The position numbers and the translations under genes were made by a program. Under the pieces are notes generated by a model. That model saw nothing but the letters and a program-made list of their open reading frames with translations. It ran no database searches and was not told where the DNA came from. Shown here one piece after another: positions 8,984 to 17,083 of a stretch of DNA of 54,762 nucleotides (positions within the stretch are counted from its first letter, which is position 1; every line of letters starts with the position of its first letter). The stretch comes from Rheinheimera sp. (GTDB lineage Bacteria > Pseudomonadota > Gammaproteobacteria > Enterobacterales > Alteromonadaceae). The stretch is taken from positions 1-54,762 of the forward strand of contig SSFI01000126.1 of the NCBI GenBank assembly GCA_008015325.1, given 5' to 3'.

Positions 8984-9521
8984 GTGTTAGCCTGGTTTGT
9001 TGGCGGCGAAATAATTGTTGCCGCCTTCGTCCTGATACTGCGCCGACATGTCCTGTCTGCATGACTTTGGCTAGAAACTGTAAAAATCGGTCGAATGCTA
9101 CCGGCTCAGTGACAAAGGTAAAACTGACTGTGGATTGGACATTGTTTGTCTGATATTCCTGCTCAACACCAACTATACGAGTCGTGACTGCAATATTCCC
9201 ACGGGAGCCGACATCCGCGAACATAAGCTCAAAGCGAGACAGTTGTGGATTAATCCCGGAACTGAAACTGATACTTTGCCCGCGTTGGCGCGGAAAGCCC
9301 TGAAGCTTAAGGCAAAACGCCTTGAGCTCAGCTTCATTTACATAACAGTCTGCGGTGCCGGAAAATCCATAACTGGCGCCTTCAATACGCAATTTCAGTG
9401 CATCGTCAATTTCGGGGAGTTGTTCAAGTCTAACGTATGAATTCGTCGGCATTGTTAAGTAGTCCGAATATTGTCCAGGGTGTGAGCCAGCAGTCAGCAA
9501 TAGCTGACATTCAGTTTGCAT
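8967..9521 (-). CDS. Small hypothetical protein, WapI/DUF6228-like beta-sandwich look
   Basis: Length 184 residues, no signal or membrane segment. The segment ALKLRIEGASYGFSGTADCY, then NEAELKAFCLKLQGF, a Gly-led strand (RGNIAVTTRIVG) and STVSFTFVTEPVAFDRFLQFL follow the order seen in WapI-type immunity proteins and related small families. This is pattern memory, not a search. The last 30 residues (GRRRQQLFRRQQTRLTLSQ) are strongly basic and unlike the rest, and another frame offers a more natural ending, so a late frameshift is possible. Its ATG overlaps the end of the upstream gene by 11 bases, suggesting translational coupling in a co-oriented set of four small genes behind ampR. Confidence 0.5.
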   Translation of the reverse strand: MQTECQLLLTAGSHPGQYSDYLTMPTNSYVRLEQLPEIDDALKLRIEGASYGFSGTADCYVNEAELKAFCLKLQGFPRQRGQSISFSSGINPQLSRFELMFADVGSRGNIAVTTRIVGVEQEYQTNNVQSTVSFTFVTEPVAFDRFLQFLAKVMQTGHVGAVSGRRRQQLFRRQQTRLTLSQSG

Positions 9522-9999
9522 GCCAGGTTGGACAGCGATGTATGCTCAAATCAGCTGTTTCATTGAGCTGAATTACTTTAGGTTCACCGCTGCACAGCAC
9601 CTGAAACAGTTGATTCTCTGTCCATAACAGCCACTCGGTCAGAGGCTGTGGCCCTAGTTCAAAAGACGATGTATTTGCTGCTAAGTATTGCCTGAATCTT
9701 GAATCGGTAACGGCGCGCAGGTTAGAGCGGTCGTCAACCTGTAGCGTCGGATCAGGCATGTCATAAGATTCATTCAGGCTAAAAAACGCCAGTGCATTGG
9801 CAAAGCGGACTTCGACGACGCGACTGACTGATTCGATGGTGACCGGAAAGTAGGGGCCTAAAATTTGCTCACCAACCTGGACCGGCAGGCGGTCTTTGCC
9901 TTTAATGCCTTCTGCCAGCCTGATCACCAGTGAACCATCAGCAGACTGGCAGCTGCTTTCTAAGAACCATGTGGTGGCATCGTCGAGAATTGTGCGCAT
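9511..9999 (-). CDS. Small hypothetical protein with NESY motif
   Basis: Length 162 residues, soluble, no signal peptide. A conserved-looking core reads VVEVRFANALAFFSLNESYD followed by D/E-rich text, then an F-x-Q-Y-L segment, WTENQLFQVLCSGEPKVIQL near the end. I recall small proteins of the layout FxxxxxYxxxNESY...H(Y/W)xxxxxNxxxxVxxxxPxI recurring next to immunity-type genes, but I cannot name the family. It precedes the WapI-like gene with an 11-base overlap, so the two are likely co-translated. Weak SD (AAGGGATTTT) before the ATG at 9999. Confidence 0.5.
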   Translation of the reverse strand: MRTILDDATTWFLESSCQSADGSLVIRLAEGIKGKDRLPVQVGEQILGPYFPVTIESVSRVVEVRFANALAFFSLNESYDMPDPTLQVDDRSNLRAVTDSRFRQYLAANTSSFELGPQPLTEWLLWTENQLFQVLCSGEPKVIQLNETADLSIHRCPTWHAN

Positions 10000-10041
10000 A
10001 AAATCCCTTTCCTTGAGTTTGTGTATCCTTGATTCAGCTAT

Positions 10042-10407
10042 TTACGGACGCAAAAAGGCAAAATCAGCCGGATTTATCGTTTTACGTAATTGTTCCTGTC
10101 CGACGTTGTACTGATAGTTTAAGACTGCGACCTCGCCGCGGATGTTGAGTGTAAATATTGCGGTTTTGATTTGCAGATCGCCCTCAGTTGCTGTTGCAAT
10201 GTATGGCTCCCAACCTGACCTATGCTCAGCAAACCATCGCCGTAGTTTGGCGGCTTCAGTGCTTTGGGCGGAAAATTTAGTTACCTGTCCGTGACTGACG
10301 ACTAGTAAATCATCTTGCCAGGACATATTTAACTGGTGGGTTTTGCTACAGGCAAAACAGCAGATGACGAGCGCAAAACTACCAAATACTTTCCAAACTC
10401 TGTCCAC
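10042..10407 (-). CDS. Small putative lipoprotein
   Basis: Length 121 residues, starts at GTG (10405-10407). The N-terminus has a short basic region, a hydrophobic stretch and FALVICCFACSK, in which Cys20 is a plausible lipidation site, so it is probably an outer- or inner-membrane lipoprotein facing the periplasm. The mature part has a Trp-containing strand/helix pattern (AAKLRRWFAEHRSGWEPY, then IRGEVAVLNYQYN) like small periplasmic immunity lipoproteins. No family recognised. It sits in the same-direction run with the neighbouring small genes. Confidence 0.5.
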   Translation of the reverse strand: MDRVWKVFGSFALVICCFACSKTHQLNMSWQDDLLVVSHGQVTKFSAQSTEAAKLRRWFAEHRSGWEPYIATATEGDLQIKTAIFTLNIRGEVAVLNYQYNVGQEQLRKTINPADFAFLRP

Positions 10408-10451
10408 AGGGCCGTCACGTTTGCAATTCAGACTTCAACTAATCGCAGTAT

Positions 10452-10826
10452 TCAGTATTTCACATCGTAAATATAGGCCCGGCCTTTGTCGTCGTGCGCA
10501 ATGGCTCTCGCGACTACTGAGCGACTCAGGGTTAAAAATATTTCAGTTCTGTAGTCCCGCAAATGAGCGAGTGAGCATTGCAGACTCTCTGCCAGTTCAT
10601 GCAACCAAACTTGATAATAACCGATTGATGTTAATGTTTTTACGCTGAGTTCAGGGTCGTGCGTTGCTGTCTGTGGCCACCACTGAATCGTCACTGGTGC
10701 TCCGCGTCGGCTGCGGGCCAGATCGATTAAATCTTCAAATATAAAACCGTCGTCAACATAGTTGCAGCCACCCATAAAAGAATGAGTAAAATTGTGGATC
10801 AGTGGTTTGAAATGCTTGTATTTCAT
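10452..10826 (-). CDS. Small hypothetical protein coupled to ampR
   Basis: Length 124 residues, soluble, mixed alpha/beta. Distinct text: LIHNFTHSFMGGCNYVDDGF, then FEDLIDLARSRRGAPVTIQWWP and YYQVWLHELAESL. Its ATG overlaps the TGA of the regulator gene upstream (ATGA), so it is translated from the same transcript as ampR. I do not recognise a named family; the layout resembles small immunity or adaptor proteins. Linkage to the beta-lactamase regulator may be accidental. Confidence 0.5.
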   Translation of the reverse strand: MKYKHFKPLIHNFTHSFMGGCNYVDDGFIFEDLIDLARSRRGAPVTIQWWPQTATHDPELSVKTLTSIGYYQVWLHELAESLQCSLAHLRDYRTEIFLTLSRSVVARAIAHDDKGRAYIYDVKY

Positions 10827-11713
10827 TGGGGCTCATCCTGTTTTGCCAGCTCCGCACTCAGCCACTGCGCAAATTCGCGCATGGCGCTGGTTTCTGCTTT
10901 GGATTGTAGCCGGGTCAGCCAATAACTGCCGAAACTGATTTCCTGCAGAAATGGCCGCACGATAGCGTCTGTTTGCAGCAAATGGCTGAACATCCGCGCC
11001 GGAGCTATCGCAATGCCGAGACCTGTTTTTGCAGCTTCGAGCATAGTCACACTGGAATCAAACACAATCACCGGATGGGTCGGTGGTAATTGCGGGCCGC
11101 CGGCTTGTTGCAGCCAGGCGGTCCACTCATCGCGCCGGTACGAACGCAGCAGCGTGAAGTTTAACAGATCAGCTGGTTGCTGCAGCTGAGCGGCGATGTC
11201 GGGTGTGCAGAGCGGTGTTAACGGGCTGTCGCACAGATACTGCGCGGCAGTGCCGTGCCAGGCGCCGTCGCCAAAACGGATGGCAAAATCCAGGCCTTCG
11301 GCGGCGACATCAACGCGGTTGTTATGGGTGGAGATTTGCAGTTCGATATGCGGGAATTTCTGATAAAAAGCGCTGAGGCGCGGCAGTAAAAAGCCGATGG
11401 CGAAAGTGCCGACCACGCCAATTTTCAGCTTTTCCTGTACTTTGCGGCCAGCAAAATAATCTAACAGCTGGGCGATACGGTCAAAAGATTCATTGAGTAC
11501 CGGCAGCAGCGTTTCCCCTTCCGGCGTCAGCGCCAGCCCGCGGGGGATCCGTAAAAACAGCGGGCAATTGAGTTGATCTTCCAGCAGTCTCACCTGCTGA
11601 CTGACCGCCGAATGGGTGACATTCAGCTCGATGGCGGCATGGGTGAAACTTAAATGCCGGGCGGCTGCTTCAAAAGCACGCAGTGATTTCAGTGGGATAT
11701 AACGTCGGGTCAT
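10823..11713 (-). CDS. ampR: LysR-family regulator AmpR of the class C beta-lactamase
   Basis: Length 296 residues. The N-terminal winged HTH reads RRYIPLKSLRAFEAAARHLS, then FTHAAIELNVTHSAVSQQV and LNCPLFLRIPRGLALTPEGE, which is the AmpR subgroup rather than a general LysR. The C-terminal effector domain follows (KIGVVGTFAIGFLLPRLSAF; FDSSVTMLEAAKTGLGIAIAP). AmpR senses muropeptides from cell-wall recycling and activates or represses ampC. It is divergent from a class C beta-lactamase, the classical arrangement. Unusually, a 123-bp fold-back element sits between its start and the likely AmpR box. Confidence 0.9.
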   Translation of the reverse strand: MTRRYIPLKSLRAFEAAARHLSFTHAAIELNVTHSAVSQQVRLLEDQLNCPLFLRIPRGLALTPEGETLLPVLNESFDRIAQLLDYFAGRKVQEKLKIGVVGTFAIGFLLPRLSAFYQKFPHIELQISTHNNRVDVAAEGLDFAIRFGDGAWHGTAAQYLCDSPLTPLCTPDIAAQLQQPADLLNFTLLRSYRRDEWTAWLQQAGGPQLPPTHPVIVFDSSVTMLEAAKTGLGIAIAPARMFSHLLQTDAIVRPFLQEISFGSYWLTRLQSKAETSAMREFAQWLSAELAKQDEPQ

Positions 11714-11735
11714 CGGCTACCTGTTGGTTTATCTA

Positions 11736-11858
11736 TACCCAATCAACTTGAAGATTCGGGTAGGCGGCAAGTGAGTGAGACCGCAGGAGCATAGCTGACT
11801 ATGTGACTGCGGCGAACGAGCGAAGGCAACAACCCCGAATCTTCAAGGAATTAGGGTA
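11736..11858. repeat. 123-bp fold-back (MITE-like) element in the ampR-ampC intergenic region
   Basis: The ends are long imperfect inverted repeats: TACCCAATCAACTTGAAGAT at the left, and the right end read backwards gives TACCCTAATTCCTTGAAGAT; both continue with TCGGG. Inside, CCGCAG...CTGCGG and CATAG...CTATG pair in register, so the whole element folds into one hairpin. It contains no ORF and is flanked by TA. Similar palindromes are, as I recall, dispersed in marine gammaproteobacteria, but no second copy is in this window. Confidence 0.8.
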
Positions 11859-11875
11859 TGTAAGTTTTTCTAACA

Positions 11876-11902
11876 GCTGATATGTAAATTAACCGTTTGT
11901 CC
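11876..11902 (+). promoter_or_regulatory. Probable AmpR binding site
   Basis: The stretch CTGATATGTAAATTAACCG continuing TTTGTCC closely resembles, from memory, the enterobacterial AmpR box (CTGCTAAATTTAACCGTTTGTC). It lies about 80 bases before the ampC start, as in those species. It is expected to control ampC induction. Confidence 0.55.
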
Positions 11903-11982
11903 GGTGAAGTCAACTGGCGCAAGCTATCGATAGTGCGGGCCCGGCACCTTCTTTCAACCACCTCTTTAGCAAAGGAATAGTT

Positions 11983-13143
11983 ATGCACCCGGTAAAATTC
12001 ACTCAAGCGCTGACATTGGCGCTGCCTGTTCTGCTGTCGGCCCCGGCACTGGCTCAACACGCTGCCATTCAGACTGAAGCGGCGCTGCAAAGTGCTGTAC
12101 AACATGAAGTGACGCAGTTGATGCAGCAACAGCAGATCCCTGGCATAGCCGTGGCGGTGCTATGGCAGGGCAAGACGTTTTTTTATAGCTTTGGTCAGGC
12201 CGATGTCGCGGCAAAAACAGCGGTCACACCAGATACGCTGTTTGAAATTGGCTCTGTTAGCAAAACTTTTGCCGGGGTGATTGGCGCTATGGCGCTGGAA
12301 CGCGGCGACATGAAGCTGACTGACCCGGTCGCCAAACACTGGCCGGCCCTGACCGCCAAACCCTGGCAACACATCAAGATGCAGCAGCTGGCGACTTATA
12401 CCGCTGGCGGTCTGCCGCTGTTTATGCCGGACAGCGTCACCGATAAAACCAGCCTGCTGAACTATCTGCAGCAGTGGCAGCCAGAATTTGCCCCAGGGAC
12501 GCAACGGGTTTATGCCAACAGCAGCATTGGTTTATTTGCGCATCTGGCAGTCGCTGCCGGCGGCAGCAGCTACGGAGAAGTGTTTCAGCAGCTTACATCA
12601 GCACTGAAGATGCCAAACACTTATCTGCAGGTGCCAGCGGCCGCTCAGGCGCAATATGCCTGGGGTTATAACGAAGGTAAACCGGTGCGGATTGGTAGCG
12701 GCGTGTTGCTGGACGAAGCGGGCGGGGTAAAAGCCAGTGTGCGGGATCTGGCCACCTGGCTCAATGCCAACCTGCAACCAGAGCAGGTGCAGGATCCATT
12801 GCTGCGTGCCGGTATCGCCAAAGCACAGCAACGTTATGCCAAATCCAAACAGATGTATCAGGGCCTGGGCTGGGAAATGCTGGATTATCCGGTGACTGTT
12901 GCGGCATTAACGGCGATGACAGCGCCTGAATTTGTCGCCGGCACTGCAGCAACTGTGTTAGCGCCACCAGCGCCTGCTGTGGCCAACAGCTGGATACATA
13001 AAACCGGTGCCACTGGCGGTTTTGGCGCTTATGCGGCGTTTATCCCGTCGCGCCAGGTTGGCATTGTACTGCTTTCCAATAAGCGTTATCCAAATGCGCT
13101 GCGCGTCGAATTGGCGCACAAGGTGCTGGAAAACCTGAAATAG
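11983..13143 (+). CDS. ampC: Class C (AmpC) beta-lactamase
   Basis: Periplasmic serine beta-lactamase, 386 residues with signal peptide ending LSAPALAQ. The active-site set is complete: SVSK with nucleophile Ser91 and Lys94, YAN at 177-179, and KTG at 340-342. Other class C hallmarks are FEIGSVSKTF, a GVLLDEAGGVKAS segment and the closing VGIVLLSNKRYPN. It hydrolyses cephalosporins and penicillins by acylation and deacylation. AAAGGA precedes the ATG. It is divergent from ampR with an AmpR-like box between them, so inducible expression is expected unless the inserted fold-back element disturbs ampR transcription. Confidence 0.93.
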   Translation: MHPVKFTQALTLALPVLLSAPALAQHAAIQTEAALQSAVQHEVTQLMQQQQIPGIAVAVLWQGKTFFYSFGQADVAAKTAVTPDTLFEIGSVSKTFAGVIGAMALERGDMKLTDPVAKHWPALTAKPWQHIKMQQLATYTAGGLPLFMPDSVTDKTSLLNYLQQWQPEFAPGTQRVYANSSIGLFAHLAVAAGGSSYGEVFQQLTSALKMPNTYLQVPAAAQAQYAWGYNEGKPVRIGSGVLLDEAGGVKASVRDLATWLNANLQPEQVQDPLLRAGIAKAQQRYAKSKQMYQGLGWEMLDYPVTVAALTAMTAPEFVAGTAATVLAPPAPAVANSWIHKTGATGGFGAYAAFIPSRQVGIVLLSNKRYPNALRVELAHKVLENLK

Positions 13144-13159
13144 TCTTCGCTTCACTACC

Positions 13160-13195
13160 AGTTGCCGCGGTCTGTGTCACAGTGCCGCGGTAACT
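13160..13195 (+). terminator. Hairpin after ampC
   Basis: AGTTGCCGCGG (13160-13170) pairs with CCGCGGTAACT (13185-13195) with one G-U, 14-base loop, 17 bases after the ampC stop. No clear T run follows, so termination strength is uncertain. Confidence 0.45.
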
Positions 13196-13250
13196 GTTAG
13201 ACTGCCGGCCATTGAATACCCGCTTCAGGCGCTGTGTAGTGACTGTATCT

Positions 13251-14168
13251 ATGACGTTAGACGAAATTTTATTGCGCTTAAGTACCGAACAGCAGGTATC
13301 GGCAGATTCTGAACAGCTGTTGTTCCCGGTGGAGGCTTTACTGGCCGCCAAAAGCCGCTGGGCGGAGTTCTGGCCGCATATCGCCGCACTGATGCAGCTG
13401 ATGCAAGCCGATGAGGAATTATCTGACGAAGAATATCAGCTGCTGTTTTACGGCGTGATGCTGCTCGCTGATGTGGCGGATGTGTCCAAAGCTCCGGCTT
13501 TTATGCAGTGGGTGGATACCAAAGACGGCCTGGGATCTGATTTGGAATACACCCTCGGCGATGCTATGACCGAAGATCTGCCGACCATGCTGTTTATACT
13601 GTCTGCTGGTCAGGCTGCGCCACTGCAGCAACTGCTCCTGAGTGAAAAAGCCGGTATTTATGTCAAAGCGGCGGCGCTCGCTGCTTTATTTGCCCAGCTG
13701 GAACTGGCAGAACAACAAGGCCAGACGTCCGACACCGCAGTATTGATCCCGCTATTGCAGCAAGTGATTGATGTCGCCTCCCGCCATGGCCAGAAATTTG
13801 TGCTGGCAGAACTGGCTATCTGGTGTATCACCTTTGACCTGCAGCAGTTCAAACCCTTATTTACCGCGCTGCTGCGGCAGCACAAAATCGATCTTTCGGT
13901 GATTAGCACCAGAGAAATCAGCCGCTGGCAGCTGGCAAAAAGTGAAAAGCCGTTGGCGTCTGGCCTGGTCCGTCAGCAATTTGATGTGATGTCGTTACAG
14001 CATTGGCTGGCGTTTCAACCAGACAGCACCGCGGCGGCAGCTGAGCCTGAGATCCCACTCAGCGCTACTTCGCCTGAAAACGCGACGAGCAAAAAAGCGC
14101 TGACTGGTCGTAACGATGCCTGTCCGTGCGGCAGCGGTAAAAAATACAAAAAATGCTGTCTGAACTGA
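13251..14168 (+). CDS. DUF1186 protein with C-terminal SEC-C zinc motif
   Basis: About 305 residues. The body is an all-helical repeat-like domain of the DUF1186 type (VEALLAAKSRWAEFWPHIAA; YQLLFYGVMLLADV). A low-complexity linker follows, then a C-terminal SEC-C motif, GRNDACPCGSGKKYKKCCLN, the Cys4-type zinc knuckle also found at the end of SecA. The protein probably uses it to bind a partner or nucleic acid; the role is unknown. The ATG at 13251 opens the domain (MTLDEILLRL); an in-frame TTG at 13212 would add 13 residues with no family resemblance. Confidence 0.8.
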   Translation: MTLDEILLRLSTEQQVSADSEQLLFPVEALLAAKSRWAEFWPHIAALMQLMQADEELSDEEYQLLFYGVMLLADVADVSKAPAFMQWVDTKDGLGSDLEYTLGDAMTEDLPTMLFILSAGQAAPLQQLLLSEKAGIYVKAAALAALFAQLELAEQQGQTSDTAVLIPLLQQVIDVASRHGQKFVLAELAIWCITFDLQQFKPLFTALLRQHKIDLSVISTREISRWQLAKSEKPLASGLVRQQFDVMSLQHWLAFQPDSTAAAAEPEIPLSATSPENATSKKALTGRNDACPCGSGKKYKKCCLN

Positions 14169-14258
14169 GGCAGCCTCAAAAAGGCAGCGCTTGTCATTCG
14201 GGCAAGTCGCTCTGTGGGCTGTTATAGTGTCAACCAAGGCTTTTAACGGCAAAACCCG

Positions 14259-14732
14259 ATGAAAAAAATCGCTGTGTTTGTGGACGTGCAAAACATCTAT
14301 TACACCTGCCGCCAGGCTTATGGCCGGCAGTTCAACTATCGCCGGTTCTGGCAGCAACTGCAGCAGCAGGGCGATATTGTGCTGGCCACCGCTTATGCCA
14401 TTGAGCGTGCCGACGACCAGCAGCGCAAGTTTCAGGACGCGCTGCGCCATATCGGTTTTCAGGTCAAATTAAAGCCTTTTATTCAGCGCAGTGATGGCAG
14501 CGCCAAAGGCGACTGGGATGTCGGTATCACCATTGATGTGTTAGCGCAGGCCGAACAAGTCGATGAAATTGTGCTGCTGTCCGGCGATGGCGATTTTGAT
14601 TTGCTGCTGCAGGCGGTGCGTCAGCGATTTAACTGTCGCAGCATTGTCTACGGCGTGCCCGGTCTCACTGCGCATGCGCTGATGAATAGCGCAGATCTGT
14701 ATGAAAAGATTGATGAAACTTTATTGTGCTGA
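14259..14732 (+). CDS. NYN-domain (PIN-like) ribonuclease, LabA/DUF88 type
   Basis: Length 157 residues, a single NYN domain. Visible acidic catalytic residues: VFVDVQNIYYTCR (first Asp near the N-terminus), KGDWDVGITIDVLAQA (Asp pair) and VLLSGDGDFDLLLQAV (SGDGDF, the family signature). Such proteins cut RNA in a metal-dependent way. They are small stand-alone enzymes with unclear substrates. No partner gene is obvious. It follows the DUF1186 gene after 90 bases in the same direction. Confidence 0.85.
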   Translation: MKKIAVFVDVQNIYYTCRQAYGRQFNYRRFWQQLQQQGDIVLATAYAIERADDQQRKFQDALRHIGFQVKLKPFIQRSDGSAKGDWDVGITIDVLAQAEQVDEIVLLSGDGDFDLLLQAVRQRFNCRSIVYGVPGLTAHALMNSADLYEKIDETLLC

Positions 14733-14826
14733 GTAAAAATGCTGGCGCCGCTAGCAGGCTCTGGTGATACAACTGGTGCTTTGCTGCGTATTGCTTTTTA
14801 ACTTTCAAAGCAGATTTGAGAACCCC

Positions 14827-15351
14827 ATGAAACTGTTATCCCTTAAAGCGTCGCTGCTGGCGGTCAGCTTGTTACTGGCCAGCTGCACCGGCATTCCGGA
14901 TGGCCTTGCGCCAGTACAACCTTTTGAACTCAATCGGTATTTAGGTGAATGGCATGAAATCGCCCGGCTCGACCATTCGTTTGAACGCGGTCTGACCCAG
15001 GTCACCGCCAACTACAGCCTGAACCCGGACGGCAGCGTCAAAGTGCTGAACCGCGGTTTTTCGGCCGAAGATAACGAATGGGAAGAAGCCGAGGGCCTTG
15101 CCAAAATGAATGGTCCGGCCGATCAGGGCCGGCTCAAAGTATCATTCTTCGGGCCATTTTATGGCGCCTATAACATTGTGAAATTAGCGCCGGATTACAG
15201 CATGGCGCTGATTGTCGGGCCGGATTTAACCTACGCCTGGCTGCTGGCGCGCAGCGCTACGCCGGATAAAACCCAGTGTCAGGCGTTTTATGCTGAAGCG
15301 ACCCGGATTGGTATCAAGCCGGAAAGCTGGATCCGGTTGAGTCCCTGTTAA
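14827..15351 (+). CDS. blc: Outer-membrane lipocalin Blc
   Basis: Bacterial lipocalin of about 174 residues. Signal peptide with lipobox LLLASC, so it is anchored as a lipoprotein; the residue after Cys is Thr, which allows outer-membrane sorting. The lipocalin signature is ELNRYLGEWHEIARLDHSFE near the mature N-terminus, then NYSLNPDGSVKVLNRGF and the closing YAWLLARSATPD strand with a C-terminal Cys that may form a disulphide. It binds lysophospholipids or fatty acids in homologues. Start chosen at the ATG at 14827; an earlier in-frame start at 14764 would put 21 residues before the signal peptide. Confidence 0.88.
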   Translation: MKLLSLKASLLAVSLLLASCTGIPDGLAPVQPFELNRYLGEWHEIARLDHSFERGLTQVTANYSLNPDGSVKVLNRGFSAEDNEWEEAEGLAKMNGPADQGRLKVSFFGPFYGAYNIVKLAPDYSMALIVGPDLTYAWLLARSATPDKTQCQAFYAEATRIGIKPESWIRLSPC

Positions 15352-15428
15352 GGCTGGTGTCAGGCCAGGCGACTCCCCCGGAACTGCCGCGCAGCCGGTT
15401 ACCAGGTCACGCCTGACCAGCCTGGTAA
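15352..15428. terminator. Fold-back sequence between convergent genes
   Basis: GGCTGGTGTCAGGC (15352-15365) pairs with GCCTGACCAGCC (15411-15422) apart from a two-base bulge, and TTACCAGG pairs with CCTGGTAA at the right end. It lies between the convergent lipocalin and reductase genes and may end transcription from both sides. There is no strong T run. Confidence 0.4.
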
Positions 15429-15471
15429 AACGGCATAGCTCAGCGGGCGGCATTGCTGGAGAGCTCTGCTA

Positions 15472-16830
15472 TCAACGGATCTGGAACAGTTCCTGATGAA
15501 AATGCCCGGCTGGCAAACCATGCGCGATAAAGTCCTCGCGCAGCGCCTGACCAAAACCTGCCGGGCCGCAAAACCAGATACTGGCTGATCGCCACTCAGG
15601 TACTGCTGCCCGAATGCGTTCACCATTCAAACGGCCATCCTTGCCATCGACCAGCAGGTGCAGCTGCACATCTGCCGCTTTGGCATCTGCCGTCAGACGA
15701 TCAATGGCAGCCTGTTCGTATTCGGCTGTCGGATGAAACAGGTGTACTGTCTTTACGTCTTGCTGCGGTTCTTCTGTGCTGTCTGATCGGGCAGCGCGTT
15801 GCTTCATACGGGCGATAAAGGGCGTGATACCGATGCCCGCACCTACCCAGATTTGATGGGGCTGTGCATCCTCAAAGTTAAAACAGCCATACGGGCCTTC
15901 CACCGTGACCGGCATGCCGACTTTTAATCGTTCCTGTAACCGGCTGGAGTGGTCGCCAAGAGCCTTGGTAATAAATACGAGCCGGCGCTCGTCGGTGTTC
16001 CAGGCTGAGGCAATAGTGTAGGGATGGGCGCCTTCGCTGCGATCAGAGGTGACAAAAGCAAATTGCCCGGCGGCATGGCCCGGCCAGCCATCTTGCATCA
16101 CCATCGCAGTCTCGAGGACATGCAGTGTCGGGTAATAGGTGAGATCAGTGATGGTGCCTGCGACCTTGCGACCGGCACCGATCCGGCCCGTCAGCGTCAG
16201 CAGTGCCGCCACGCTGCCGCCGAGCAGTAACAGTGCAAGCAGCCAGCCGACTGGTTGCGACCAGTATTGCGCCTTCGTCAATACAACGGAGTGATAGGCC
16301 AGGCCAAGGTAGGCCACAGCAATCCATTTGTGCGTTTTGAAGAACCAGTGATAAGGAAAGCGCTTGAGCAGAGCAAGCACAATCAGCACCACGACCGCGT
16401 AGAATGCCCATTCGCCGACAGACTCGGCGAGTCCGCGCTGGCTGCGCAGCCAGCCTTCGACGGCACTGAATGTTTCCCCGGCCCCTTGTTTGCGCTCTGG
16501 CCTTTCCAGCCAGCCCCAGCCCACCATCCATTTGGTGCCCTTGGCCCACCACCAGTGCATGATGCCGATCAGTAGCGCTGCGATGCCCAGCCATTTGTGC
16601 AGACGATACATCTTGTCCAGGCCATCGAAATAGCGCTCCGGCCATTTTGGCCGCAGTGCCAGCAGCATAGCCAGGCTCATCACGCCGATTCCAAGCACCC
16701 CGCTGTACTGCATAAATACTGTACGAAACGAGAAGTAGGTAAAAGGATCAGGCAGCAGTGTATCTGCGCCAAGCCAGAGCCCGGTCAGCAGGAGCAGGAT
16801 AGCCAGAAGTGAAAGCTGAAGACGTATCAT
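15472..16830 (-). CDS. Ferric-reductase-like transmembrane flavocytochrome
   Basis: About 452 residues, six membrane helices followed by a ferredoxin-reductase-type FAD/NAD(P) domain. Haem ligand histidines are visible in MYRLHKWLGIAALLIGIMHW and FKTHKWIAVAYLGLAYHSVV (paired His on two helices). The C-terminal half has HPYTIASAW (FAD), EGPYGCFNF, WVGAGIGITPFIARM (nucleotide-binding Gly loop) and the ending IWFCGPAGFGQALREDF. It carries electrons from cytoplasmic NAD(P)H across the membrane, perhaps to ferric iron or another acceptor. The ATG at 16830 has AAGGTG upstream. It stands alone, convergent with the lipocalin. Confidence 0.85.
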   Translation of the reverse strand: MIRLQLSLLAILLLLTGLWLGADTLLPDPFTYFSFRTVFMQYSGVLGIGVMSLAMLLALRPKWPERYFDGLDKMYRLHKWLGIAALLIGIMHWWWAKGTKWMVGWGWLERPERKQGAGETFSAVEGWLRSQRGLAESVGEWAFYAVVVLIVLALLKRFPYHWFFKTHKWIAVAYLGLAYHSVVLTKAQYWSQPVGWLLALLLLGGSVAALLTLTGRIGAGRKVAGTITDLTYYPTLHVLETAMVMQDGWPGHAAGQFAFVTSDRSEGAHPYTIASAWNTDERRLVFITKALGDHSSRLQERLKVGMPVTVEGPYGCFNFEDAQPHQIWVGAGIGITPFIARMKQRAARSDSTEEPQQDVKTVHLFHPTAEYEQAAIDRLTADAKAADVQLHLLVDGKDGRLNGERIRAAVPEWRSASIWFCGPAGFGQALREDFIAHGLPAGHFHQELFQIR

Positions 16831-17083
16831 GAAGCACCTTGGATCTATGTGTAGCTGGAGTCCTGCACCCGCCATAAACCCAGGCCATGGGCTGCAGGCC
16901 TGGCGTCGAAACTGCCGAGTATTGCGGGTTTGTCAGTGCTACGAGTCTGAATCAGTAGCGACTGCTCAACTTAACAATACATTTTGCTTGTTGCTGTACA
17001 TCACTATAGTTTCTATTTTCGGTTTTGTAGTTGGTCCACTGTGCTGCGGCGAAGTCAGCACTGTCTCTGGGGGGATCTGCGGT

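Noticed and set aside
11851..12129. Minus-strand frame across the ampC start
   Set aside because: It overlaps the AmpR box and the ampC signal peptide and has no protein-like composition.
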